Of a stretch of DNA of 32,143 nt, positions 16,359 to 24,145 are shown piece after piece. The DNA lies in NCBI GenBank assembly GCA_944363605.1, contig CALVUM010000020.1:1-32143 (forward strand). The letters run 5' to 3'. The DNA comes from an uncultured Bacilli bacterium (GTDB lineage Bacteria > Bacillota_I > Bacilli_A > RF39 > UBA660). Every line of letters starts with the position of its first letter. The stretch's first letter is position 1. The notes beneath the pieces were generated by a model. It saw only the letters and a program-made list of their open reading frames with translations. It searched no databases and was not told the DNA's origin. The position numbers and the translations under genes are program-made.

Positions 16359-17431
16359 AGCAACAATTCCTTTATCTCATTATAAATAACTTCCGCACTA
16401 TTTTTAGTATCTAAACTATGCATCGCATGAATCATTCGAAGTCTTTTAGTAGTATCCGTAAGCATCTCTTCAACAAGCGCAAAAATCTTTTCAGTTGTAA
16501 GTTCTTTTTCTTCCAACAAACAAATACAATTTTTATCTGCCAATTCTTTCGCATTATAAAATTGATGATTATTTGCTACATTAGGACTCGGAATAATAAT
16601 TGAAGGAACTTCTAAAGCCAAAATTTCACTTAAACTACCCGCTCCAGCACGCGAGATAACCAAATCACTTGCCTTAAGTAAACCCGGCAATTCTTCAATA
16701 TAAGAAAACACTTTAACATTTGAAGCATAATTTTCAGAGGTAAAATCCTCATAATGGGATTTTCCTGTAATATAACAAACCTCATAATTTTTTTTAGCAA
16801 TACTTTTCAAATAATCTTTCATTTTTTGATTCAAAGAACCACTTCCTAATGAACCGGCAACAATCGTGACCAGTTTTTTTCCTTTAGTAAACCCTAAACT
16901 TTCTTTATCTTTTTTTAAAACACTTAAAGCCCACGCTCCACAAGGATGCCCAGTATAAACAACTTTTCCTTTTGTTTTTAAATGTTTTCTACTTTCCAAA
17001 AAGGTAATCCCAATAACATCTGCATACTTAGCAATCATTTTATTAGCTTTTCCAGGAATACTGTTTTGTTCATGAATAAAAGTTTTAATATGCATTTGAT
17101 GCGCTGCTTTAATAACAGGATATGTAACATATCCGCCTACTCCAATTACTACATCAGGACGAAATTCCCGAAAAATTTCTTTACATTTTTTTATCGCTTT
17201 AGAAATTAATACAAGATCTTTAAAATCATTAAAAATATTTTTAGTAAATCCATAAATTTCTATACTTTCATAACGAATATTCTTTTTGGGAATCACATCT
17301 TTTTCCATTCGATTATGCGTTCCAATATATAAAACCTCTAATTTTTTTTCTTTTTTCTGAAATTCTTCAATAATGGCTAAAGCTGGATTAATATGTCCCA
17401 TTGTTCCACCAGCAGTTACAACTATTCTCAT
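16355..17431 (-). CDS. murG: UDP-GlcNAc:lipid I GlcNAc transferase MurG
   Basis: The peripheral membrane GT-B glycosyltransferase that converts lipid I to lipid II. 358 residues, standard length. The N-terminal glycine loop reads TAGGTMGHINPAL, where the usual second loop Gly of GGTGGH is Met; His13 is kept. HEQNSIPGKANK near 128 and VISRAGAGSLSEILAL near 254 are family blocks, and the Q of NNHQFYNAKELA near 290 belongs to the donor site. GGAG lies about 8 bases before the ATG. It is the first gene of the operon, behind a TATAAT at 17454, and is divergent from ftsW. Confidence 0.96.
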   Translation of the reverse strand: MRIVVTAGGTMGHINPALAIIEEFQKKEKKLEVLYIGTHNRMEKDVIPKKNIRYESIEIYGFTKNIFNDFKDLVLISKAIKKCKEIFREFRPDVVIGVGGYVTYPVIKAAHQMHIKTFIHEQNSIPGKANKMIAKYADVIGITFLESRKHLKTKGKVVYTGHPCGAWALSVLKKDKESLGFTKGKKLVTIVAGSLGSGSLNQKMKDYLKSIAKKNYEVCYITGKSHYEDFTSENYASNVKVFSYIEELPGLLKASDLVISRAGAGSLSEILALEVPSIIIPSPNVANNHQFYNAKELADKNCICLLEEKELTTEKIFALVEEMLTDTTKRLRMIHAMHSLDTKNSAEVIYNEIKELLL

Positions 17432-17453
17432 CCCATCACTCCATCTGTCTTTT

Positions 17454-17459
17454 ATTATA
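17454..17459 (-). promoter_or_regulatory. -10 box for the murG-murB-ftsQ operon
   Basis: Perfect TATAAT on the minus strand, 22 bases before the murG ATG. The -35 region is AT-rich without a clear hexamer. Confidence 0.5.
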
Positions 17460-17532
17460 CTATATTTTTAAATAAAATTTATAGAACAAATAAAAGAAGA
17501 TGTAAAGAGGCTTAATTTTTTACTCCAATTCA

Positions 17533-17538
17533 TATAAT
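17533..17538 (+). promoter_or_regulatory. -10 box for ftsW
   Basis: Perfect TATAAT on the plus strand, 16 bases before the ftsW ATG, leaving a very short leader. A matching -35 is not clear. Confidence 0.5.
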
Positions 17539-17554
17539 GTATTGGTGAAACAAA

Positions 17555-18646
17555 ATGAAAAAAGGAAAAATGGACAATCTTCTTTTTGCCATAGTAATAA
17601 TCATTAGCATTTTTGGAATCATTATGATCTATTCTGCCAGTTCAATATGGGCTGAATACAAATTTCAAGATTCTTTAAAATTTGTCAAAAGTCAATCTCT
17701 CTTTTTTTTCATTAGTATTTTTCTTTGTCTTTTTATCAGTAAAATTCCTTGTTCATTTTGGAAAAAAAACGCAAATAAAATCTTAGGAATTTGTCTAATC
17801 CTCCTCATTTTAGTTTTAATACCAGGTATCGGAACTGTTCGTAATGGTTCTAGAAGTTGGTTTGGCATTGGAGGTTTTGGTATTCAACCTTCAGAATTTG
17901 CTAAAATTGGCTTAATAATTTTTGTTTCAAAATATTTAAGTAATAATCAAAAAGATTTAAAAAGCATCAAAAAAGGGGTTTTACCAGTTTTAGGAATAAT
18001 TTTTCTCTTTTTTGGTTTAATTATGCTAGAACCAGATTTTGGAACGGCTATGGTTATTGTTTTAACTTTACTCAGTTTAATTTTCATTAGTGGCGTCAAA
18101 ATTTCTTTTTTTGTTAAAATTGGTCTTTTAGGCCTTTTAGGAATTGTTCTTTTAATTATTGTTGCCCCATACCGAATGGCAAGAATTATTTCTTTTTTAA
18201 ACCCGTGGAGCGATCCCTTAGGAAGCGGTTTTCAAATCATCCAAAGTTTATACGCGATTGGTCCTGGTGGATTATTAGGTCAAGGTTTTTTAAATTCTCA
18301 TCAAAAACATTTTTATTTACCAGAACCACAGACCGATTTTATTTTTTCCATTATCAGCGAAGAATTTGGTTTTCTGGGGGTTTTAATTGTCGTTTCCTTT
18401 TTCTTTTTTATCTTTTATCGTTCCATCAAAATTTCCCTAAAATCTAGTGACTTATTTTCCAAATTTTTAAGTTTTGGACTTGCCATCGGAATACTCATTC
18501 AAGCCACTTTAAACCTAGCGGTCGTAATTGGTTTAATTCCGGTAACTGGGGTAACACTTCCATTTTTTAGTTATGGAGGTTCAAGCCTTCTAACCAGTAT
18601 GATTAGCATCGGAATCATCTTAGGAATATCCCGTGATGTGGTGTAA
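17555..18646 (+). CDS. ftsW: SEDS family peptidoglycan polymerase FtsW
   Basis: A polytopic membrane glycosyltransferase of 363 residues that polymerises lipid II with a class B PBP. Family marks are GSRSWFGIGGFGIQPSEFAK near 107, the PEPQTDFIFSIISEEFGFLG loop near 255 and PVTGVTLPFFSYGGSSLL near 330. FtsW rather than RodA is inferred from its place between mraY and murG. It is on the opposite strand from all its dcw neighbours and has its own promoter, so this segment appears inverted relative to the usual cluster. Only a weak GGTG ribosome binding site precedes the ATG. The short GH13-like gene follows 54 bases later on the same strand. Confidence 0.9.
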   Translation: MKKGKMDNLLFAIVIIISIFGIIMIYSASSIWAEYKFQDSLKFVKSQSLFFFISIFLCLFISKIPCSFWKKNANKILGICLILLILVLIPGIGTVRNGSRSWFGIGGFGIQPSEFAKIGLIIFVSKYLSNNQKDLKSIKKGVLPVLGIIFLFFGLIMLEPDFGTAMVIVLTLLSLIFISGVKISFFVKIGLLGLLGIVLLIIVAPYRMARIISFLNPWSDPLGSGFQIIQSLYAIGPGGLLGQGFLNSHQKHFYLPEPQTDFIFSIISEEFGFLGVLIVVSFFFFIFYRSIKISLKSSDLFSKFLSFGLAIGILIQATLNLAVVIGLIPVTGVTLPFFSYGGSSLLTSMISIGIILGISRDVV

Positions 18647-18700
18647 AATTCCTTGTGATTTTTTCGTTTTTTTGTTACATTTAAACTAGGAGTGATAGAA

Positions 18701-19612
18701 GTGAGAGTTTTACATTTACAAAATTGGAACGCGGATGCAATTAAAGAAAATATTCCAATAATAAAGGAACAAGGATTTGATGCTTGTTTAATCGGACCCG
18801 TTCAGCCTTTAAAGGAGGATGGCTACAAAGAATGGTGGATGTCCTATCAAATTACTGATTTTAAAATTGGAAACATTTACATTTCCAAAGAAGATTTAAT
18901 AAACATTTGCGAACTGGCAAGAAAATATCAGTTAGATATCCATGTCGATACAGTTTTAAATCACACTGGAGCTTCCTTAGAAGATCCATTAAAACCACAC
19001 CCTAACGTAAATCCCCTACTACTTTCTCATCCAGAATATTGGAAAGAAAAAATAAATGTTACCAATTGGGAAAACAGAAAAGATGTCATAACCCATTGTA
19101 TGGGATTACCAGGACTAAATGTCTATCATAAAGATTTACAACAAATGATTAATAATTTTTTAAATGAATTAATTGATACAGGTGTAATGGGCTTCCGATT
19201 TGATGCTGCAAAATCAATTGGACTTCCTAGTGAGGGATATGATTTTTGGCCAAATCTAATTTATTGTTTAAAAAAATGGGGATTATTTCTTTATGGTGAA
19301 ATAATTTGTGAAAAAAATCAACAAATTTTAGAAGAATATGCCAAATATATAAATGTTTTAGGTAGCTATGTCGCGAATAATCCAAATCGAAGCGTTTTAT
19401 ATGCTGAAAGTCATGATTCTTATCTGAGTGACACCGAATTAGGGTATACGAAATACAAATCAAGCGAAGAAATTTTAAATGAATATTGCATTTTAATATG
19501 GCAACACTTAAATACTTTATTTTACGCAAGACCATTTGACGAGACATGGAAAAGAAAAGAAATTAAAGATGCTCATGAAAGTGTACTTAAAAGAACGAAA
19601 AAAATTGCCTAA
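18701..19612 (+). CDS. Short GH13-like (alpha-amylase family) protein
   Basis: About 303 residues without signal peptide, so cytosolic. The four conserved GH13 regions can be seen: DTVLNH near 83 (region I), GFRFDAAKS near 164 with the nucleophile Asp168 (II), LYGEII near 197 with the acid/base Glu200 (III) and AESHDS near 235 with His-Asp (IV). It is much shorter than most amylases: the C-terminal beta domain is absent and the end of the barrel looks trimmed. The GTG at 18701 is chosen because GGAG lies 8 bases upstream; an earlier GTG overlaps that site. It occupies the position where murD would lie in a dcw cluster. Substrate and whether it is active are unknown. Confidence 0.75.
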   Translation: MRVLHLQNWNADAIKENIPIIKEQGFDACLIGPVQPLKEDGYKEWWMSYQITDFKIGNIYISKEDLINICELARKYQLDIHVDTVLNHTGASLEDPLKPHPNVNPLLLSHPEYWKEKINVTNWENRKDVITHCMGLPGLNVYHKDLQQMINNFLNELIDTGVMGFRFDAAKSIGLPSEGYDFWPNLIYCLKKWGLFLYGEIICEKNQQILEEYAKYINVLGSYVANNPNRSVLYAESHDSYLSDTELGYTKYKSSEEILNEYCILIWQHLNTLFYARPFDETWKRKEIKDAHESVLKRTKKIA

Positions 19613-19614
19613 TC

Positions 19615-19653
19615 AAAAAATATCATGAAATAACTCATCTCATGATATTTTTT
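19615..19653. terminator. Strong bidirectional terminator between GH13-like gene and mraY
   Basis: A perfect 14-base-pair stem, AAAAAATATCATGA with its complement ending in TTTTTT, around an 11-base loop. A-run and T-run flanks make it work in both directions. It lies 2 bases past the GH13-like stop and about 85 bases past the mraY stop. Confidence 0.85.
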
Positions 19654-19737
19654 GTTTCAATAAAACAAACAAAAGTAAAAATTTATATTATCTAATTATT
19701 TCAAACTTAAAAAATCTTTCTTTCAAAAATTCTATTT

Positions 19738-20730
19738 TTAAATCCATACACCATAGGTAATTGCCGCCATAGCAAGAAGCAAACCAACTACGTAAAACAT
19801 TTTTACAATATCGGTTTCTCGCCAGCCTAATTGTTCAAAATGATGATGTAATGGAGCCATTTTAAATACTTTTTTGTTAAATTTTCGAATCGCAATAATT
19901 TGAATCATGCTAGATAAAGTTTCAATGACAAACACTCCGCCGATAACTGCTAAAGAAAGCTCATGTCTTGTTACAATACAAATCGCGGCCATTGTAGCCC
20001 CTAAAGAAAGACTCCCTAAATCTCCCATAAATACCCGAGCCGGATGCGTATTAAAAAGAAGAAATCCCAATAAAGCTCCAACTAATACGAAACAAAATAT
20101 AGCAACTTCTTGATAACCTTCCATCCATGTGGTATTCCAAGTAATAATCCCAAGTGCAACAAAAGCAATTACACTCAAACCTCCACACAAACCATCTAAA
20201 CCATCAGTTATATTCACCGCATTACTACTTCCAACAAGCAAAAACAAAATAAATAAACCAAAAGTCCATCCCATAGGAAGAGCAAGATTTAAACTCGTTA
20301 TATCAATTATTGGTTCGCCACCATTTTTCATAAAAATATAGAAAAAAACTAAAGCAATAACCATTTGCAGTAAAAACTTAGTCGAAATTCGCAAACCTTG
20401 ATTATTATGATATCTTACTTTTAACCAATCATCAATAAATCCTAACAAAGCATAGGATAAAAAGACTAATAAAACAATAATCAAATTATGATTAATTTCA
20501 ATACTTCCTCTTAAATATAGCAAGAACAGAGTAATAAGAACTGGAAAAATAAAAATGATCCCACCCATAGTCGGTGTTCCTTCTTTTTTCTGGTGTCTTT
20601 CTCCAATGGTTTCACTTACATGTTGTCGAAAATTAATTTTTTTTAAAAAAGGGATAAATATAAGTCCACATATGATGGCAAAAATAAAGCCAAGCATCAT
20701 TGCAAGAGCTGTTTTTGCTAAAATTAACAT
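19738..20730 (-). CDS. mraY: Phospho-N-acetylmuramoyl-pentapeptide transferase MraY
   Basis: The polytopic enzyme that makes lipid I from UDP-MurNAc-pentapeptide and undecaprenyl phosphate. About 330 residues, standard. Family motifs: HQKKEGTPTMGGI near 46, FIDDWLKV near 98 with the Asp pair, NAVNITDGLDGLCGG near 170, VFMGDLGSLSLG near 236 and MAPLHHHFE near 289. The ATG at 20730 is chosen because AGGTGGG lies 5 bases upstream; an in-frame GTG at 20739 falls inside that site. It follows the PBP gene by 81 bases, the usual dcw order, and a TATAAT stands in the gap. The usual next gene, murD, is absent. Confidence 0.96.
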   Translation of the reverse strand: MLILAKTALAMMLGFIFAIICGLIFIPFLKKINFRQHVSETIGERHQKKEGTPTMGGIIFIFPVLITLFLLYLRGSIEINHNLIIVLLVFLSYALLGFIDDWLKVRYHNNQGLRISTKFLLQMVIALVFFYIFMKNGGEPIIDITSLNLALPMGWTFGLFILFLLVGSSNAVNITDGLDGLCGGLSVIAFVALGIITWNTTWMEGYQEVAIFCFVLVGALLGFLLFNTHPARVFMGDLGSLSLGATMAAICIVTRHELSLAVIGGVFVIETLSSMIQIIAIRKFNKKVFKMAPLHHHFEQLGWRETDIVKMFYVVGLLLAMAAITYGVWI

Positions 20731-20811
20731 AAATCCCACCTACCTATCTTTATTATACAATATTTTTGGAAAAAGCTTTTTATTTTTCCGATTTTTTACA
20801 ATATTTAGACA

Positions 20812-22716
20812 TTAACCAAGTAAAAGTTTAATCGTTCCACCTTCTTTAACATAACTATTTGCTTCAGGTGTTTGATATAAAACTGTTTCTCCAGTTCCTG
20901 AGTATTCTAAAGAATACCCCTTTAAAACATCCTTGGCTTCATCTAAAGTTTTACCAGTTACATCAGGTATTTGATGATATTTGACATCCATCCAGTTATA
21001 TTCTTTAGCCATACCCTCGGTACTACTTTTTATTCCTAATGCGGGTATTGCCGCTTCCAAAATAGATTTCGCGATTGGAGCTGCGACTGTTCCTCCGTAT
21101 TGAACCACGCCAATTGGGTGATCAATCGCTACATAAACAACAATTTCTGGATCATCAGCTGGCATAAAACCAATAAAGGATAAAATATAATTCCCATCCA
21201 TATAATGACCATCTTGCACTTTCTGAGCAGTTCCAGTTTTTCCACCAACTCGGTAATTTTCAATATATGCATTACGACCAGAGCCATTTGCCACGACACT
21301 TTCTAGAGCAAATCTTACCAAAGAAGAGGTTTCTTCACTAATGACTTTTTCTCTTAAAGTTGCTTCTTTATAGTAGACCACTGTATTTGTTTCTGGTTCT
21401 AGCATTTCTTTTACTAAAAAAGGTTCATAAAGATTCCCACCATTAATAGCCGCTGATACGGCTGTAACTTGTTGAATAGGTGTTACACTTATTCCTTGAC
21501 CAAAACTTGTTGTGGCAAGCTCAACCGGTCCCATTTTATCTACTTTAAATAAAATTCCTGATGATTCCCCATTTAAATCAATTCCGGTCTTTTTTCCAAA
21601 ACCAAATTTTGTAATATAATTCATTAATGTATTTACACCCAATTTTTGTCCAAGTGTCACAAACCCCGGGTTACAACTATTCTCAACTACATTTAAATAC
21701 GTTTGAGCTCCATGTCCACCGCTTTTCCAGCAATGAATCGTCGCACCTTCCACATGAATACTTCCAGAGTCATAATAGGTATCTTCAAATAAATTGACCG
21801 TTTTCTCTTCAATACTACTTGTAAGAGTCATAATTTTAAAAGTAGAACCAGGTTCATAAGTCATCCAAATAGGTAAATTTCGATTAATAGTTTCTGTATC
21901 ATATTCTTGATAATTATTTGGATCAAAATTAGGGCGACTCGCCATAGCTAAAATCTCTCCAGTATCCGGATCCATCGCCATGATAAGAGCATGTTCAGGC
22001 GTATATTTACTCATTACATTATCCAGTTCTCGTTCTGCAGCAAGCTGAATATCTAAATCAATAGTAAGCTGTAAATTCATTCCATTTTGAGGCTCTTCAT
22101 AAACCTCCGACAATTCCAAACGATTTCCTTTGCCATCAGAAAAATAATTAATAGCCCCATCTTCCCCTGTTAAATATTCATCATAGGTTAACTCGAGTCC
22201 AGAAAGTCCCTGATTATCAATACCAACATATCCTAAAACATGAGACAAAACGCTTCCATAAGGATAATATCTTTTACTTTCTTTTACTAAATATACCCCA
22301 TCAAAACCAAGTTCATCAATTTGACTAGCAATATCATAAGAAAGCTGTCTACCCTCAGGATGAATTCGTTCAATACTTGTTTTTTTACTGACATGAGCAA
22401 GCATATCATCATAATCAGAATTCAAAATTTCACTCAAGGCCTTAGCAACTTCTTCTTTATTTTTAATTTGATTTGGAATAACAACTAGTGAGGTTGTTGT
22501 TAAATTGGTTGCTAAAACCTTGCCATTCCGATCATAAATTTCTCCGCGATCAGCTCCAATAGGTAGTTTTCTACTCCATAAAGACTCTGCAAGTGTACTA
22601 AGTTTATCATATTCAATTACTTGAATATAAAATACACGGATTACAATGATGATTGAAATACATAAAATAAGCAAGAAGAAAAAACGAATTCTTGTATGAA
22701 TGTCAGAAAAAAACAT
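20812..22716 (-). CDS. Class B penicillin-binding protein with PASTA domain (FtsI/SpoVD type)
   Basis: A 634-residue transpeptidase for septal or spore peptidoglycan. One N-terminal membrane segment (about 11 to 30), a pedestal domain (about 50 to 210), then the penicillin-binding domain with all three motifs: STFK at 291 (catalytic Ser291), SCN at 347 and KTGT at 493. One PASTA domain ends the protein (about 572 to 634). A single PASTA domain and this length resemble SpoVD; its place before mraY suits the dcw FtsI/PBP2b. The window does not show whether the organism sporulates, so no gene symbol is given. The ATG has AGGTGA upstream, but both lie in a hairpin. Upstream dcw genes mraZ, rsmH and ftsL are not here. 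Confidence 0.93.
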   Translation of the reverse strand: MFFSDIHTRIRFFFLLILCISIIIVIRVFYIQVIEYDKLSTLAESLWSRKLPIGADRGEIYDRNGKVLATNLTTTSLVVIPNQIKNKEEVAKALSEILNSDYDDMLAHVSKKTSIERIHPEGRQLSYDIASQIDELGFDGVYLVKESKRYYPYGSVLSHVLGYVGIDNQGLSGLELTYDEYLTGEDGAINYFSDGKGNRLELSEVYEEPQNGMNLQLTIDLDIQLAAERELDNVMSKYTPEHALIMAMDPDTGEILAMASRPNFDPNNYQEYDTETINRNLPIWMTYEPGSTFKIMTLTSSIEEKTVNLFEDTYYDSGSIHVEGATIHCWKSGGHGAQTYLNVVENSCNPGFVTLGQKLGVNTLMNYITKFGFGKKTGIDLNGESSGILFKVDKMGPVELATTSFGQGISVTPIQQVTAVSAAINGGNLYEPFLVKEMLEPETNTVVYYKEATLREKVISEETSSLVRFALESVVANGSGRNAYIENYRVGGKTGTAQKVQDGHYMDGNYILSFIGFMPADDPEIVVYVAIDHPIGVVQYGGTVAAPIAKSILEAAIPALGIKSSTEGMAKEYNWMDVKYHQIPDVTGKTLDEAKDVLKGYSLEYSGTGETVLYQTPEANSYVKEGGTIKLLLG

Positions 22717-22762
22717 AGAATCACCTAATAAATTCTATGCTTAGTAAAACTCTTCTATGTTT
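22711..22762 (-). promoter_or_regulatory. Start-codon hairpin with two alternative anti-start arms, PBP gene leader
   Basis: In the mRNA the start region ATTCTATGTTT (22721 to 22711) can pair over 11 bases with AAGCATAGAAT (22742 to 22732, one G-U), leaving AGGTG in the 10-base loop and the AUG inside the stem. A second upstream copy, AAACATAGAA (22762 to 22753), is perfectly complementary over 10 bases to the same start region. The two pairings exclude each other. Translational control is inferred. Confidence 0.5.
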
Positions 22763-22836
22763 AACTTTTCTTTTTATACAATTATTTATTTTGTTAAAAT
22801 CACTTAATTTTTCTAATAATTAAAGAGTTTTTCAAA

Positions 22837-23406
22837 TTATTCATTTTCTTGTTCTTCTTCAATAAACCTTGCCATTTCATCATAAATTTTTAATTGTTCT
22901 TCAAAGTGTTTTAAATTCTTATCTTCGCTATTCATAGATTTAGGAAGTTTATCTCCTTTTAAAACAACAATTTTATCAAATGTTGTACCATTTCCCATTG
23001 CTTCTTTGTAAATAGTAGCTTTTTCCACTTGCAAAAATTGTTTTATTTTTCCTTCGGGAGTTGCAAAAGTCAGACACTCTTTCAAATAAATGGTACGATT
23101 TTTTTTATCTTTCATCATTTTTAAAATATCTTCACTATCTAACATATTATTTATATATTTTACAAAAACCCCTGGAAACCCATGTAAATCTTCAATATAG
23201 TAACCAACATCCGATTTAATAACATTCGTTTCTAACTTTTGAGCAGCATAAATTGCTGAATATTTAGAAACTTCTTCAACATCATAGGCTTGTATTTCAG
23301 GTGTTTCTATTTTAGCTTGTCGAAGATCAACATTGTGCTTTTTAAAGATATTACTAGCGATTTGCCACTTTCCTGTATTTCCTGTTACCATTGTTACTTT
23401 TTTCAT
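22837..23406 (-). CDS. Ham1/RdgB-like non-canonical purine NTP pyrophosphatase, divergent
   Basis: A 189-residue protein with the Ham1/ITPase outline. TGNTGKWQIA at the N-terminus matches the substrate-binding TGN-x-x-K motif, and KSDVGYYIEDLHGFPGVFVKY near 64 matches the canonical D-S-G-L...G-x-P-G-V block with Val for the Ser. The late canonical F-x-Y-D-P and S-H-R motifs are replaced by GNGTTFDKIVVLKG and a charged tail. It may therefore act on a different nucleotide than ITP/XTP. GGAG lies about 10 bases before the ATG, and a TATAAT at 23474 suggests its own promoter. It is separate from the dcw operon. Confidence 0.75.
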   Translation of the reverse strand: MKKVTMVTGNTGKWQIASNIFKKHNVDLRQAKIETPEIQAYDVEEVSKYSAIYAAQKLETNVIKSDVGYYIEDLHGFPGVFVKYINNMLDSEDILKMMKDKKNRTIYLKECLTFATPEGKIKQFLQVEKATIYKEAMGNGTTFDKIVVLKGDKLPKSMNSEDKNLKHFEEQLKIYDEMARFIEEEQENE

Positions 23407-23473
23407 TCTTTTCGATCTCCTTATTTTACAATTTTTGATAAAACAATATTAATTAATCCATTTATTTTTAAAA

Positions 23474-23479
23474 ATTATA
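23474..23479 (-). promoter_or_regulatory. Putative -10 box for the Ham1-like gene
   Basis: TATAAT on the minus strand about 68 bases before the ATG, in the gap after the cytidylate-kinase-like gene. No clear -35. Confidence 0.35.
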
Positions 23480-23519
23480 TCCAATAACGTAGTATTTTTT
23501 TAGATTTGAAAATATTCAT

Positions 23520-24131
23520 TTATTCATTTTCTTGAAATTTTTTTACAATTTCAACAATTAAATCAATTGTTTCTTCTATACCTAAAACAGAAGAGTCTAT
23601 ACAGAAATCATAATCTTCTTTGACTCCCCAAACATGTCCTTTATTTAAAGATTCATAATATTTTTTACGCATTTTATCTACTTCAAGCATCTTCTCTTTG
23701 GCTTTTTCATAACTTAAATTTTCCCTTTGCATTTTTCTTGTTATTTTAAATTCTTCATCTTTGGCATAGATAAAGAAATGAATGGCGTTTTTATTTTCTT
23801 TCAATATTTGGTTCGCGTCTCTTCCTATAAAAACACAAGAAGAAGTTTCAGCCAATTTTTTGATAGTTTCTTTAACTAAGACACGATATTTTTCTTCCGT
23901 AAACATGGTATCATTTTCTAGACGAACAATACCTAGAGACTTTAACAAAGAAGATTTTGTTTTTTCATCAAATTCTTCTAATAAAGCATAGTTGCAATCG
24001 TTTTTTTCATAAATTTCATTTAAAAGCTCTTTATCATAAAACTTGATACCTAATCTTTTAGCCACTTCTTCGCCAATGTATTTCCCCCCTGAACCAAATT
24101 CTCGACCAATTGTAATAACAATATTTTTCAT
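23520..24131 (-). CDS. Cytidylate kinase-like family protein
   Basis: A 203-residue P-loop kinase of the cytidylate_kin_2 type. The N-terminus has ITIGREFGSGGKYIGEEVAKRLG, where GSGGK is the nucleotide loop. VFIGRDANQILKE near 95 is the family's conserved second block (G-R-x-A/C-x-x-I), and ITRKMQRENLSYEKAKEKM is the lid region. Members are often annotated as cytidylate kinase but differ from the housekeeping Cmk, and their substrate is mostly unproven. It begins 14 bases after the ABC exporter gene and shares its operon, with GAAGG before the ATG. Why a kinase follows an exporter is unknown. Confidence 0.82.
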   Translation of the reverse strand: MKNIVITIGREFGSGGKYIGEEVAKRLGIKFYDKELLNEIYEKNDCNYALLEEFDEKTKSSLLKSLGIVRLENDTMFTEEKYRVLVKETIKKLAETSSCVFIGRDANQILKENKNAIHFFIYAKDEEFKITRKMQRENLSYEKAKEKMLEVDKMRKKYYESLNKGHVWGVKEDYDFCIDSSVLGIEETIDLIVEIVKKFQENE

Positions 24132-24145
24132 TTCATGCCTTCTTT

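Noticed and set aside
18205..18447. Alternative plus-frame ORF within ftsW
   Set aside because: Lies wholly inside ftsW in another frame, basic and without start signals.
20768..20789. GGAAAAA / TTTTTCC hairpin between the PBP gene and mraY
   Set aside because: On the minus strand it is followed by A-rich sequence, not T, so it does not fit a terminator for the PBP gene; expected by chance in such AT-rich DNA.
22835..23533. Shared 15-base stretch at the ends of the Ham1-like and kinase-like genes
   Set aside because: Both proteins end in Q-E-N-E, which explains the match in AT-rich DNA; no flanking similarity supports a duplication.
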